Positions 1-6,330 of a stretch of DNA of 18,627 nucleotides are shown one piece after another. Origin of the DNA: an uncultured Oscillospiraceae bacterium (lineage in GTDB: Bacteria > Bacillota_A > Clostridia > Oscillospirales > Oscillospiraceae). The notes under the pieces are model-generated. The model worked only from the letters and a program-made list of their open reading frames with translations, made no database searches and was not told where the DNA came from. The stretch's first letter is position 1, and the number at the start of each line of letters is the position of its first letter. The position numbers and the translations under genes were made by a program. The stretch covers positions 1 through 18,627 of the forward strand of contig CAKUMR010000003.1 in assembly GCA_934667865.1 (NCBI GenBank), written 5' to 3'.

Positions 1-1013
1 GTTTCCCCCTCGATCAGATCGGCCAGCAGGTCGCCGAAGCGCTCCGCCGAGCGGACGGCCTCATCCAGCGTGTTGCCCGCCGCGCCGACCTCCAGAAGAA
101 TGGAGCAGGGCGTCAGATGCTCGTTGTACCGCTGCGACCGCAGGGAGAGCTGCCGGAACCAGCCGGGATTGCGCTTTTCCGCCAATGCCTGGAGCTTCAG
201 CGCGCAGGAGAGGTTGTCCTGCCAGTTCGGGTGGTACATCCCGGACACGTTCGTGCCCATGACCAGCAGCAGCCGCGCGCAGGCCTCGCCGTCCAGCTCC
301 GCCGTCATGGCAAGCTGTCCGCCCTCCGCGTCCTCGATCGCGTCGCGGTGCAGATCGATCACCATCTGGATGGACGGATATTTTTCGAGATATTCCTCGA
401 TCACCTCCGCCGAGCGCAGATAGGAATCGTTGTAGCTCTCCAGATCGTTTAAGGTATCGTCGTTGATCGCCGCGATGCCGCGGGCGCTGAGCCGGTCTGC
501 CAGCACCTGCCCCACCTGCACGACGCTGTGCGCTGTGTCCGTCGTGTGATATTCCCCGGCCGGTTCATAATCGTCCTCCGCCGTGGGCGTGTAGGCCTCG
601 GTCGCGTGGGTATGGACGATCAGGATGAGCGGCCCGTCCGCGCTCGCGTCAAATTTCAGCGGCCGCGTGATCAGCTCCCCGGCGTCAAACTCCGCCTCCG
701 GCGCGTTGCGGATGTCCACAAGCGCTGCATCCTCCGCGGTAAAGCTGACCGCCTCCGACCGGCGCGGCGGCGTGTAGCGCAGGAGGGGATAGTTCTTCTC
801 CATCGGTGCGGCCGTCGCTTCCGGCTCCGCCGCGCCCGAACCGAAGAACAGAAGCGTTTTTTGCAGCTCCTCGCGCGAGAGCAGGCGGTCCGCCGAATCG
901 CGCAGCCCGCTGCGCACGGCCGGTTCCGCCGCCAGCCGCACCACCGCCGCAAACAGCAGCAGCGCAAAGCACACCCAGCGCACGGTCAGATGAAATCTCT
1001 CCTTTGTATGCAT
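1..1013 (-). CDS. spoIIP: Stage II sporulation protein P (SpoIIP), C-terminus cut by window edge
   Basis: SpoIIP is a membrane-anchored peptidoglycan amidase/endopeptidase that works with SpoIID and SpoIIM to thin septal peptidoglycan and drive engulfment during sporulation. The frame starts at ATG 1013 behind a GGGAG ribosome site eight bases upstream and runs open off the left edge (337 codons seen). Residues about 9-28 form one hydrophobic N-terminal anchor. The family signature VHTHATEAY lies at residues 133-141. A second histidine, H222, sits in VIDLHRD, and a glutamate, E308, in LLEVGAAGNT. These match the two-histidine/one-glutamate metal site known for the family. The visible part reaches past the last conserved block, so only a few residues should be missing. 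It is transcribed away from bofA. No sigma-E-type promoter was convincing upstream. Confidence 0.93.
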   Translation of the reverse strand, partial: MHTKERFHLTVRWVCFALLLFAAVVRLAAEPAVRSGLRDSADRLLSREELQKTLLFFGSGAAEPEATAAPMEKNYPLLRYTPPRRSEAVSFTAEDAALVDIRNAPEAEFDAGELITRPLKFDASADGPLILIVHTHATEAYTPTAEDDYEPAGEYHTTDTAHSVVQVGQVLADRLSARGIAAINDDTLNDLESYNDSYLRSAEVIEEYLEKYPSIQMVIDLHRDAIEDAEGGQLAMTAELDGEACARLLLVMGTNVSGMYHPNWQDNLSCALKLQALAEKRNPGWFRQLSLRSQRYNEHLTPCSILLEVGAAGNTLDEAVRSAERFGDLLADLIEGE

Positions 1014-1226
1014 GGTATCAACTCCCACTGTAGCCTATGCCACGGCGCGGCGCAAAAGAACGCCCGCTGCACAAAGAAAGTTTCGCCTGTTTTTTTGCAG
1101 GATAAACCGCAATTTTTTTCAAAAAGTCTCTTGCCGTTTTTAACACCGGTGAACAAGGAAAAAATCCGCTCTGTGCGCCATACAGGGCTGAAAGCCCTTG
1201 TATTTTCCTATAAAATCGGATAAAAT

Positions 1227-1257
1227 AAAGGACGCGGTGCAAAGCACTGCGTCCTTT
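1227..1257. terminator. Strong hairpin, probable intrinsic terminator
   Basis: A 14-bp stem (one G-T pair) closes on a 3-base AAA loop, with arms 1227-1240 and 1244-1257. The core of the left arm is AAAGGACGC and of the right arm GCGTCCTTT. On the minus strand it is followed by TTTATTTTAT, a better U-tract than the short TTTT on the plus side. It would therefore stop a minus-strand transcript arising between it and bofA better than a plus-strand one. No gene clearly ends here on either strand. Confidence 0.6.
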
Positions 1258-1266
1258 TAATGTACC

Positions 1267-1285
1267 GGGCGGGAAAATCCCGCCC
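1267..1285. repeat. 8-bp perfect GC hairpin
   Basis: GGGCGGGA (1267-1274) and TCCCGCCC (1278-1285) form a perfect 8-bp stem with an AAA loop, 9 bases after the neighbouring 14-bp hairpin. There is no T-tract on either side, so it is not a classical terminator. It may be part of a structured transcript. Confidence 0.5.
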
Positions 1286-1467
1286 TTCTCCGGAGCTTCG
1301 CGCCGTCCACAGTCCGTGCGGCACGCTTGACACAAAAGCTATGGAGCATCGCTCGATCGGTTTGGCCGTCCTGATCGCATCTGTACACAATGTCGCGCGT
1401 CCTGTTCTGTGTCCGGACTTAGTTTAACCGTTTTTCGGGAAAAAATCAGAAAATGAGGTGGAATTTT

Positions 1468-1722
1468 ATGGAAAATATTCTCGGCGCCATCATCTCCATT
1501 GTCGCCATCGTGCTGCTGATCAAGCTGCTGACCACGCCCATCCGCTGGTTCTGGAAGATCTGCATCAACACCGCGGCGGGCTGTATTCTGCTGGCGCTGT
1601 CGAACCTGCTCGCACCGCTGACGGGGCTGTACATCGACATCACCTTCCTGCACGGATGTCTGGTGGGCTTTTTCGGGCTGCCGGGCTATGTGCTGGCCGT
1701 ACTGCACCAGTTGTTTTTCTGA
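1468..1722 (+). CDS. bofA: BofA family pro-sigma-K processing regulator
   Basis: This 84-residue integral membrane protein starts at ATG 1468, six bases after a GAGGTGG ribosome site (1455-1461); the in-frame ATG at 1453 would lie upstream of that site and is not used. Two hydrophobic stretches cover residues 1-20 and about 33-50, and a hydrophobic C-terminal third follows. The INT-x-x-G motif and the terminal GFFGLPG-Y segment are characteristic of BofA. In Bacillus, BofA sits in the outer forespore membrane and restrains SpoIVFB, the protease that activates sigma-K. Whether the same partner exists here cannot be told. Together with spoIIP it marks a sporulation-gene patch next to the replication cluster. 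A hairpin begins one base after its stop codon. Confidence 0.9.
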   Translation: MENILGAIISIVAIVLLIKLLTTPIRWFWKICINTAAGCILLALSNLLAPLTGLYIDITFLHGCLVGFFGLPGYVLAVLHQLFF

Positions 1723-1752
1723 GCAGTTGGAGGAAATCATTCCTCCAACTGC
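1723..1752. terminator. Terminator hairpin shared by bofA and the convergent 74-residue gene
   Basis: A perfect 13-bp stem has arms 1723-1735 and 1740-1752 and a 4-base loop. It begins directly after the bofA stop and is followed on the plus strand by TTCTT. The right arm and loop also encode the last codons (QLEE) and stop of the convergent minus-strand gene. The U-tract is modest on both sides, so termination strength is uncertain. Confidence 0.55.
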
Positions 1753-1961
1753 TTCTTCATCTCCAGATACTGCGTTTCCAGACCTGACCAGAGGGAAAAC
1801 AGCGTCTGATATTCCTCCAGCGCCAGATTCATCCGCGCATCTTCGTAGGAAACACCCTCGCGCACCAACTGCTTCAGGTGCTCCCGCGCAGCCTCTACCT
1901 CAATACCGACACTGTACAGCCTTGCCGCCGTCCGCAGCAGCAGATCATTCGTCTGTTCCAT
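1737..1961 (-). CDS. Hypothetical 74-residue helical protein
   Basis: I do not recognise this family. The protein is 74 residues, acidic and predicted helical, with no membrane segment and no cysteine. The C-terminal part (about residues 45-74) has heptad-like spacing. Support for it being real: ATG 1961 has a GGGAG ribosome site six bases upstream, and a good promoter (TTGCCA, 17 bp, TAAAAT) lies about 40 bases upstream. It is divergent from a small XRE-type regulator across a 144-bp spacer, which suggests the regulator may control it or that the two act together. Its stop codon lies inside the hairpin that follows bofA. Confidence 0.65.
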   Translation of the reverse strand: MEQTNDLLLRTAARLYSVGIEVEAAREHLKQLVREGVSYEDARMNLALEEYQTLFSLWSGLETQYLEMKKQLEE

Positions 1962-1998
1962 GTTTTTCTCCCTATCTATTATGGCAAACTGTACTTTT

Positions 1999-2027
1999 AT
2001 TTTAATTCATTCTAATTATAATGGCAA
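1999..2027 (-). promoter_or_regulatory. Sigma-A-type promoter of the 74-residue gene
   Basis: Read on the minus strand, TTGCCA (2027-2022) and TAAAAT (2004-1999) are separated by exactly 17 bases. The expected start of transcription is near 1992, giving a leader of about 30 bases that contains the GGGAG site. The surrounding sequence is strongly A/T-rich compared with its neighbours. Confidence 0.6.
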
Positions 2028-2057
2028 TATGCTATTGTTGATTGTTTTAAGAAAAAA

Positions 2058-2099
2058 CACCATCCGGTACAATATAGAGAAACTTGAACTTGGATGGTG
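2058..2099. promoter_or_regulatory. Candidate operator/-10 region of the XRE regulator gene
   Basis: An 8-bp perfect inverted repeat, CACCATCC (2058-2065) and GGATGGTG (2092-2099), brackets a -10-like TACAAT (2068-2073). No good -35 is present at the right spacing (TTTTAA at 2045-2050 is the nearest). The layout fits autoregulation by the adjacent HTH protein. It could also be fortuitous, since one arm overlaps the alternative start codon. Confidence 0.35.
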
Positions 2100-2105
2100 G
2101 CGCGC

Positions 2106-2465
2106 ATGGTACAAAAAGAAGTGGACTACGAAAAGCTCGGTCAGCGAATCCGCAGACTGCGCGTTCAGCACGGGCTGACGCAGGCGGAGCTGAGCGCCAT
2201 GGTCGGCTGCTCCAACAACTATCTGAGCCACATTGAAACTGCGCAGTGCAAGCTCTCCCTGTCCATGCTCCTGCGTCTGGCGCTTGCGCTGGGCGAAAGC
2301 ACAGATTATTTTCTGCTCGACACGCCCTATGCGCCGCCCAGTGCGATCATCGACCGGGAAATCGCCGGAAAGCTGGAAAAATGCCGTCCCGCGACGCTGC
2401 TCGCCGCTTCGGAGATGCTCGACGTTCTGCTGCGGCAGCAGGAGCAGCTCACGGATGAAAATTGA
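2106..2465 (+). CDS. Small XRE/Cro-type helix-turn-helix regulator
   Basis: A soluble 119-residue DNA-binding protein. Residues about 9-64 form an HTH_3 domain: LGQRIRRLRVQHGLTQAELS, then the recognition-helix region VGCSNNYLSHIET, then a LSLSMLLRLALALG segment. A short Leu/Glu-rich C-terminal tail (about 85-115) probably mediates dimerisation. I chose ATG 2106 because GGTGG lies five bases upstream; ATG 2094, which adds MVAR at the N-terminus, is also possible and would sit inside the right arm of the inverted repeat. It is divergent from the 74-residue gene and 80 bp upstream of the lipoprotein-MBOAT-DHHW operon, so either could be its target. No ligand or sensor domain is visible. Confidence 0.85.
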   Translation: MVQKEVDYEKLGQRIRRLRVQHGLTQAELSAMVGCSNNYLSHIETAQCKLSLSMLLRLALALGESTDYFLLDTPYAPPSAIIDREIAGKLEKCRPATLLAASEMLDVLLRQQEQLTDEN

Positions 2466-2545
2466 TCGCGCGGCTTTTCCCATGGAACTTTTCTTACGTG
2501 GTTTCGTCAAATCTCAGGCATCAACATTTTTGGAGGTACACACAA

Positions 2546-3112
2546 ATGAAAAAAGTATTTGCCATGCTGCTGTGTGCAGCGCTTCTGTTCTCTCTGGCCG
2601 CCTGCGCGAGCAAGGGCAACGAGCCCGGTAGCAGCAACGGCGTCGATCCCCTGACCCTTTTGCAGACCGTCTGGAACAGCCACAGCGAAGATGAGAAGTT
2701 TGCCGTTTCCGGCGGCGACCTGTCCCCGGAGCACATGAAGGAGGATGAGCCTGGCGTCTTTTCCATCAGCGACGCTTCCGAGCTTGACCGTGAGCTTGGC
2801 TTCCCGGAGGCTGAGGTTTCCAATATCACGGCTGCCGCTTCCCTTGTCCACATGATGAACGCCAATACCTTCACCTGCGGCGCCTTCCAGCTCAAGGACG
2901 GCGTGGACGCCGCGGCGCTTGCCAAGAAGGTCGAGCAGAACATCCAGAGCCGCCAGTGGATGTGCGGCTTCCCGGATAAGCTGGTCATTGCTTCCGCCGG
3001 CGGCTGTCTCGTCGTGCTCTTCGGCGCGGAGGATCTGCTCGATACCTTCTGCGGAAAGCTGTCTGCCGCCTATTCCGACACCACGGTTCTGGCCGACGCT
3101 CCCATCGCATAA
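2546..3112 (+). CDS. DUF4358-type lipoprotein of the O-acylation operon
   Basis: This 188-residue secreted lipoprotein starts at ATG 2546 with GGAGG nine bases upstream; an in-frame upstream extension lacks a ribosome site and would bury the signal peptide. MKKVFAMLLCAALLFSLAAC is a classical signal with lipobox LAAC and Cys20 as the lipidated residue. The rest is a compact alpha/beta protein that resembles DUF4358 proteins, which I recall as neighbours of MBOAT genes in Clostridia; the assignment is from memory of the family. Its stop codon overlaps the MBOAT start (TAATG), so the two are translationally coupled. By position it could play the accessory role that AlgF plays in alginate acetylation. 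That is inference. Confidence 0.75.
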   Translation: MKKVFAMLLCAALLFSLAACASKGNEPGSSNGVDPLTLLQTVWNSHSEDEKFAVSGGDLSPEHMKEDEPGVFSISDASELDRELGFPEAEVSNITAAASLVHMMNANTFTCGAFQLKDGVDAAALAKKVEQNIQSRQWMCGFPDKLVIASAGGCLVVLFGAEDLLDTFCGKLSAAYSDTTVLADAPIA

Positions 3113-4509
3113 TGCTCTTTTCGAGTATTCCTTTTCTGTACGTTTTTCTCCCCGCGACGCTGCTGCTCTATTTTGCGGCGCCGCGGCGGATGAAAAACGC
3201 CGTCCTGCTGCTTTGCAGTCTGGTCTTTTACGGCTGGGGCGAGCCGAAATACCTGCTTCTGATGCTCTTTTCCATCGCACAGGGGTATCTGTTCGGTTTG
3301 CTGATTGAAAAATACCGCGGCAAGACGCGGTCTACCGTCTTTTTCTGGCTCAGCATTGCGCTGAGCCTTCTTTTGCTGGCCTACTTTAAGTATGCAGACT
3401 TCTTTCTTGATTCCTTCCGGGCCGTCACGGGGCTTTCCGTCCCGGCGCTGCAAATTGCCCTGCCCATCGGCATCAGCTTCTATACCTTCCAGATTTTGAG
3501 CTATGTCGTGGACGTGCGGCGCGGGGATGCGCCCGCGCAGAAAAATCCCATTGATCTGGCGACCTATATCGCCATGTTCCCCCAGCTCATCGCCGGACCC
3601 ATCGTCCGTTATACGGACGTAGCGGCGCAGCTTCGCGCCCGCACACATACACGCGCAGGTGCGGCGGCGGGGACGCAGCGCTTCGTGCTGGGGCTTGCCA
3701 AGAAGATTCTGATTGCCAACGTGCTGGGGCAGCTCGTGCAGCAGTTCCAGACGGCACAGAATCCGGACACGCTTTTTCACTGGCTCTACGCCGTGGGCTT
3801 CATGCTGCAAATCTACTTTGATTTCTCGGCCTACAGCGACATGGCCATCGGCCTTGGAGCAATCTTCGGCTTCCGCTTTTCGGAGAACTTCAATTATCCC
3901 TACTGCTCGGCCAGCATCACGGAATTCTGGCGGCGGTGGCACATCTCCCTCGGCTCGTGGTTCCGCGACTATGTCTATATCCCGCTGGGCGGCAGCCGCG
4001 TGGGCAAATGGAAGCTGCTGCGCAATCTCCTGCTCGTTTGGGCGGCGACCGGGCTCTGGCACGGCGCAGCATGGAACTTTGTCCTGTGGGGGCTGTTTTA
4101 CGCCGTCCTGCTGATTGCGGAAAAATTTACCCTTCTGCCGAGACTGCAAAAGCATCCCGCCCTCGGCCGCGTGTATACGCTGCTTTTCGTTCTGCTGGGC
4201 TTCGTGCTGTTTGACGCGCCGACGCTTTCCGCGGCAGGCTCCCGCATTGCCGGGCTTTTCGGCGGCGCAGGAGCAGTCGCGGGCGTGCAGAGCCTCTACT
4301 ATCTCAAAAGCTACGCCGTCGTGCTGCTTCTGGCCGTGCTCGGTGCGACGCCGCTTCCCAAGCGTCTGCTTGCCCGTCTGCGGAAAAACCGCGTCTGCGG
4401 CGTGCTTCTGGACGTGCTGGAGCCCGTCGTGCTGGTCGCGCTGCTGGCGCTCTGCACGGCCTACCTGATTGACGGCTCCTTCAATCCCTTCCTGTATTTC
4501 CGTTTCTGA
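3112..4509 (+). CDS. MBOAT family membrane-bound O-acyltransferase (AlgI/DltB-like)
   Basis: This 465-residue polytopic membrane protein is of usual length for the AlgI/DltB branch. It moves acyl groups across the membrane for O-acylation of cell-surface or extracellular polymers. Seen directly: about ten or more hydrophobic segments; the PIGISFYTFQILSYVVDV block at 118-135; MFPQLIAGPIVRY at 155-167; the first conserved histidine H277 in WRRWHISL followed by WFRDYVYIPLGGSR; and the invariant catalytic histidine H317 in GLWHGAAWNFVLWG. The ATG overlaps the preceding stop codon. The next gene encodes a DHHW protein, as in alginate-type acetylation operons. No dltA, dltC or dltD is nearby, so D-alanylation of teichoic acid is less likely. 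The acceptor polymer cannot be named. Confidence 0.93.
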   Translation: MLFSSIPFLYVFLPATLLLYFAAPRRMKNAVLLLCSLVFYGWGEPKYLLLMLFSIAQGYLFGLLIEKYRGKTRSTVFFWLSIALSLLLLAYFKYADFFLDSFRAVTGLSVPALQIALPIGISFYTFQILSYVVDVRRGDAPAQKNPIDLATYIAMFPQLIAGPIVRYTDVAAQLRARTHTRAGAAAGTQRFVLGLAKKILIANVLGQLVQQFQTAQNPDTLFHWLYAVGFMLQIYFDFSAYSDMAIGLGAIFGFRFSENFNYPYCSASITEFWRRWHISLGSWFRDYVYIPLGGSRVGKWKLLRNLLLVWAATGLWHGAAWNFVLWGLFYAVLLIAEKFTLLPRLQKHPALGRVYTLLFVLLGFVLFDAPTLSAAGSRIAGLFGGAGAVAGVQSLYYLKSYAVVLLLAVLGATPLPKRLLARLRKNRVCGVLLDVLEPVVLVALLALCTAYLIDGSFNPFLYFRF

Positions 4510-4519
4510 GGAGGCCGGT

Positions 4520-5608
4520 ATGAAAGAAAAAATCAAGGAATTTCTGCTTCTGATTCTGACGGCCTCCTTCGTGCTGGGCTTTGCCGTCTGGCGCGTCTGC
4601 AAGCCGGACGATGCAGAATTCCTCGCCGAGCGGCGCAAGCTGACGCAGGCGCCGGCACTGACGACGCAAAACATCCTCTCCGGGCGTTTCATGACGGATT
4701 TTGAAAGCTACACCCTCGATCAGTTTCCCCTGCGCAGCGAATTTCGCACGCTCAAGGCGCTCTTTGCAACAAACGTCCTGCGTCAGAGCGACAACAACGG
4801 CCTGTATCAGGAGCGCGGTTATCTTTCCAAGCTGGACTACCCGCTGAACGAAAGCTCCGTAGAAAACGCCGCAGCGCGCTTTCAGGCGGTCTATGACGCC
4901 TATCTCAGCGGAAGAAAAATCTATCTCGCCGTCGTTCCGGACAAGAACTATTACACCTCCGCTTCCTATCCCAAAATGGACTACGCCGCATTAACGGCGC
5001 TGCTGGCGGAAAAAATGCCCTATGCCGGCCAGATTGATCTCACCTCCGATCTGACGCTCGAAAGCTACTACCGCACCGACCCGCACTGGAAGCAGGAGGC
5101 GCTGCTCCCGGCAGCGCGGACGATTCTGGAGGCGATGGGCGGAGCGCAGAAGGACAGCTACCGTACCGTCCGGCTGGACACGCCGTTTTACGGCTCCTAC
5201 GCCGGGCAGTCGGCCCTGCCGTGCAGTCCGGACGAGCTGAACTATCTGACGAGCGACACACTGGAGGCCTGCCGGGTCTATGACTACGAAACGGATGCGG
5301 AAATTGGCGTCTACAATCTGCCGGCCGCGCAGGGACGTGACGGCTACGAGCTGTTTCTCTCCGGATCAAAGTCCCTGCTGACGATAGAAAATCCGAACGC
5401 ACGCACACAGAAGGAGCTTGTCATTTTCCGCGATTCCTACGGAAGCAGCATCGCGCCGCTGCTTGTCGAGGGCTATGCGAAGGTCACGCTGGTTGATATC
5501 CGCTATCTTGCGCCGGAGCGGCTCGGCCGCTTCGTAAAATTCACGGATCAGGACGTGCTGTTTCTCTACAGCGCCTCGGTTCTGAACAACAGCAGCACGC
5601 TGAAGTAG
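4520..5608 (+). CDS. DHHW family protein, AlgX/AlgJ-like acyl-transfer partner
   Basis: This 362-residue protein starts at ATG 4520, behind a GAGGAGG ribosome site that overlaps the MBOAT stop codon. Residues about 6-26 form an N-terminal membrane anchor, and the remainder is extracytoplasmic. The family motif appears as TDPHW (D187, H189), and a DSYGSS segment supplies S306. This is the Asp-His-Ser set expected for SGNH-like acetyltransferases such as AlgX and AlgJ. In the usual motif (D-H-H-W) the second position is His; here it is Pro, which leaves the catalytic Asp and His intact. It probably takes the acyl group delivered by the MBOAT protein and places it on a surface glycan. The stop codon TAG lies inside the first copy of the GTAGGG repeat. 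Confidence 0.88.
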   Translation: MKEKIKEFLLLILTASFVLGFAVWRVCKPDDAEFLAERRKLTQAPALTTQNILSGRFMTDFESYTLDQFPLRSEFRTLKALFATNVLRQSDNNGLYQERGYLSKLDYPLNESSVENAAARFQAVYDAYLSGRKIYLAVVPDKNYYTSASYPKMDYAALTALLAEKMPYAGQIDLTSDLTLESYYRTDPHWKQEALLPAARTILEAMGGAQKDSYRTVRLDTPFYGSYAGQSALPCSPDELNYLTSDTLEACRVYDYETDAEIGVYNLPAAQGRDGYELFLSGSKSLLTIENPNARTQKELVIFRDSYGSSIAPLLVEGYAKVTLVDIRYLAPERLGRFVKFTDQDVLFLYSASVLNNSSTLK

Positions 5609-5638
5609 GGAACGGCTGCGCTAAAGACCATTCCCTAC
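5605..5638. repeat. Short degenerate copy of the GTAGGG...CCCTAC repeat
   Basis: GTAGGGAA (5605-5612) and TTCCCTAC (5631-5638) are inverted repeats. The interior looks like the left arm of one module joined to the right arm of another, with the middle deleted. The TAG stop of the DHHW gene (5606-5608) is part of this repeat. Confidence 0.75.
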
Positions 5639-5729
5639 GTGCCGATTCTGAAACTCGCCTGCATTTTACGTGCCGATTTGGAAACTTGCCTACGTTTTAC
5701 GTGTTGATTCTAAATTTTCTCCGCGCTCG
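5637..5729. repeat. Three tandem 31-bp units linking palindromic modules
   Basis: Units at 5637-5667, 5668-5698 and 5699-5729 each begin ACGTG and share the pattern ACGTGCCGATT followed by an AAA...GCCTnC...TTTT tail; the third is the most diverged. Related units of 30-31 bp, singly or in pairs, link the palindromic modules at 9119-9147, 9288-9348 and 11139-11199. Confidence 0.75.
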
Positions 5730-5813
5730 TAGGGAACGGCCTTGGCCGTTCCGCGTGTAGGCACTCGCAATAATGAAAATGCCATCAGCGGTGCGGTCAA
5801 GACCGCACCCTAC
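5729..5813. repeat. Complete short palindromic module
   Basis: Bounded by GTAGGG and CCCTAC. It contains two perfect 9-bp hairpins: GGAACGGCC with GGCCGTTCC (arms 5733-5741 and 5744-5752, TT loop), and GGTGCGGTC with GACCGCACC (arms 5790-5798 and 5801-5809, AA loop). A spacer of about 37 bases separates them and contains the shared blocks GTGTAGGCA and AAATGCCA. Confidence 0.85.
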
Positions 5814-5841
5814 GAGATGATTTGAGATTCCGGCTGCATCC

Positions 5842-6201
5842 GTAGAAAACGGGCTTCTGCGCAGCCCTTGGCAGTTCTGCTGCCTTAGGGATGCGGCATG
5901 CCCCTTGCGGGTAGGCCGTTCCATGTGTAGGCACCGGCGATAACGGAAATGCCATCAGTAATGGTACGCACCAATGGCTCCCCTGTGTAAGGGGCCGCGA
6001 AGCGTTGGCGCGGTAGTGAATGATATGCCGGTGGCATATCAGAGCCGCGCCGTGACCGAGCCGCAGCGAGACCTGTCAGCCGTAAGGCTGACTGAGGGGT
6101 TGTAAATATTCTAGTCATATTTAATGGATTGTTCCGTCAACCCCTCCGGCGCTTCGCGCCACCTCCCCTTACACAGGGGAGGCTTTAAGGCCGCACCCTA
6201 C
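5842..6201. repeat. Long palindromic module interrupted by a second element
   Basis: A long-type module whose first stem is expanded by a multi-hairpin insert (GGGCTTCTGCGCAGCCC, then GGCAG...CTGCC, then the GCCCCTTGCGGG block). Its right-hand hairpin is split: GGTACGCACCAA lies before and GGCCGCACCCTAC after the 208-bp element at 5976-6183. The left end is degenerate (GTAGAAAACGGGC). Confidence 0.75.
5976..6183. mobile_element. MITE-like palindromic element, long form (208 bp)
   Basis: The ends are an inverted repeat with about 18 of 19 bases matching: GGCTCCCCTGTGTAAGGGG on the left and its complement on the right. Inward of these lie CTGACAG-type and GGCGCTTCGCGCC hairpins and a GGGGTTG/CAACCCC pair around an A/T-rich centre (GTAAATATTCT). 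Relative to the copy at 11333-11461 it carries about 79 extra bases holding a nested hairpin (GGCGCGG...CCGCGCC enclosing GATATGCC-GGT-GGCATATC). No transposase is encoded and no clear target duplication is seen, so mobility is inferred. Confidence 0.6.
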
Positions 6202-6276
6202 AGATACCCTGATCTCCGCCCATCATGCCTTTCCCAACGCCAAAAAATCAAAAAAATTTTTCATCTCCCCGGAATG

Positions 6277-6313
6277 CTTGTACGTTTCACGGCAATCCGG
6301 GGCTTTTCTTTTT
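6277..6313 (+). terminator. Intrinsic terminator upstream of dnaA
   Basis: CCCCGGA (6277-6283) pairs with TCCGGGG (6296-6302), and TGC/GCA extends the stem inward after one mismatch. CTTTTCTTTTT follows. It isolates dnaA from upstream read-through and lies just before the dnaA promoter. Confidence 0.75.
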
Positions 6314-6330
6314 ATAATAATGTATAAGCC

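Larger units (their letters stand above)
1014..1467. other. 454-bp gene-free spacer between spoIIP and bofA
   Basis: No credible coding frame is seen here; the short open frames on both strands have low-complexity Arg-rich products and no ribosome sites. The spacer holds three consecutive hairpins, at 1182-1201, 1227-1257 and 1267-1285, and is A/T-richer around 1080-1230 than the flanking genes. It presumably contains the promoters of spoIIP (minus) and bofA (plus), but neither could be assigned. An unrecognised small RNA is possible. Confidence 0.6.

Noticed and set aside
528..1223. 231-codon plus-strand open frame opposite spoIIP
   Set aside because: It overlaps a clear SpoIIP on the other strand; the product is Arg-rich and lacks a recognisable domain.
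3070..4692. 540-codon minus-strand open frame opposite the MBOAT gene
   Set aside because: Low-complexity Gln/Arg/Ala-rich shadow spanning three plus-strand genes, with no ribosome site.
5637..5729. CRISPR-like array of 31-bp units
   Set aside because: The units are adjacent without unique spacers and diverge from each other; no cas genes. They are linkers of the palindromic repeat.
6286..6301. parS-like half site GTTTCACG near dnaA
   Set aside because: Only one half matches the ParB site; the other half does not, and the sequence lies in the loop of a terminator hairpin.
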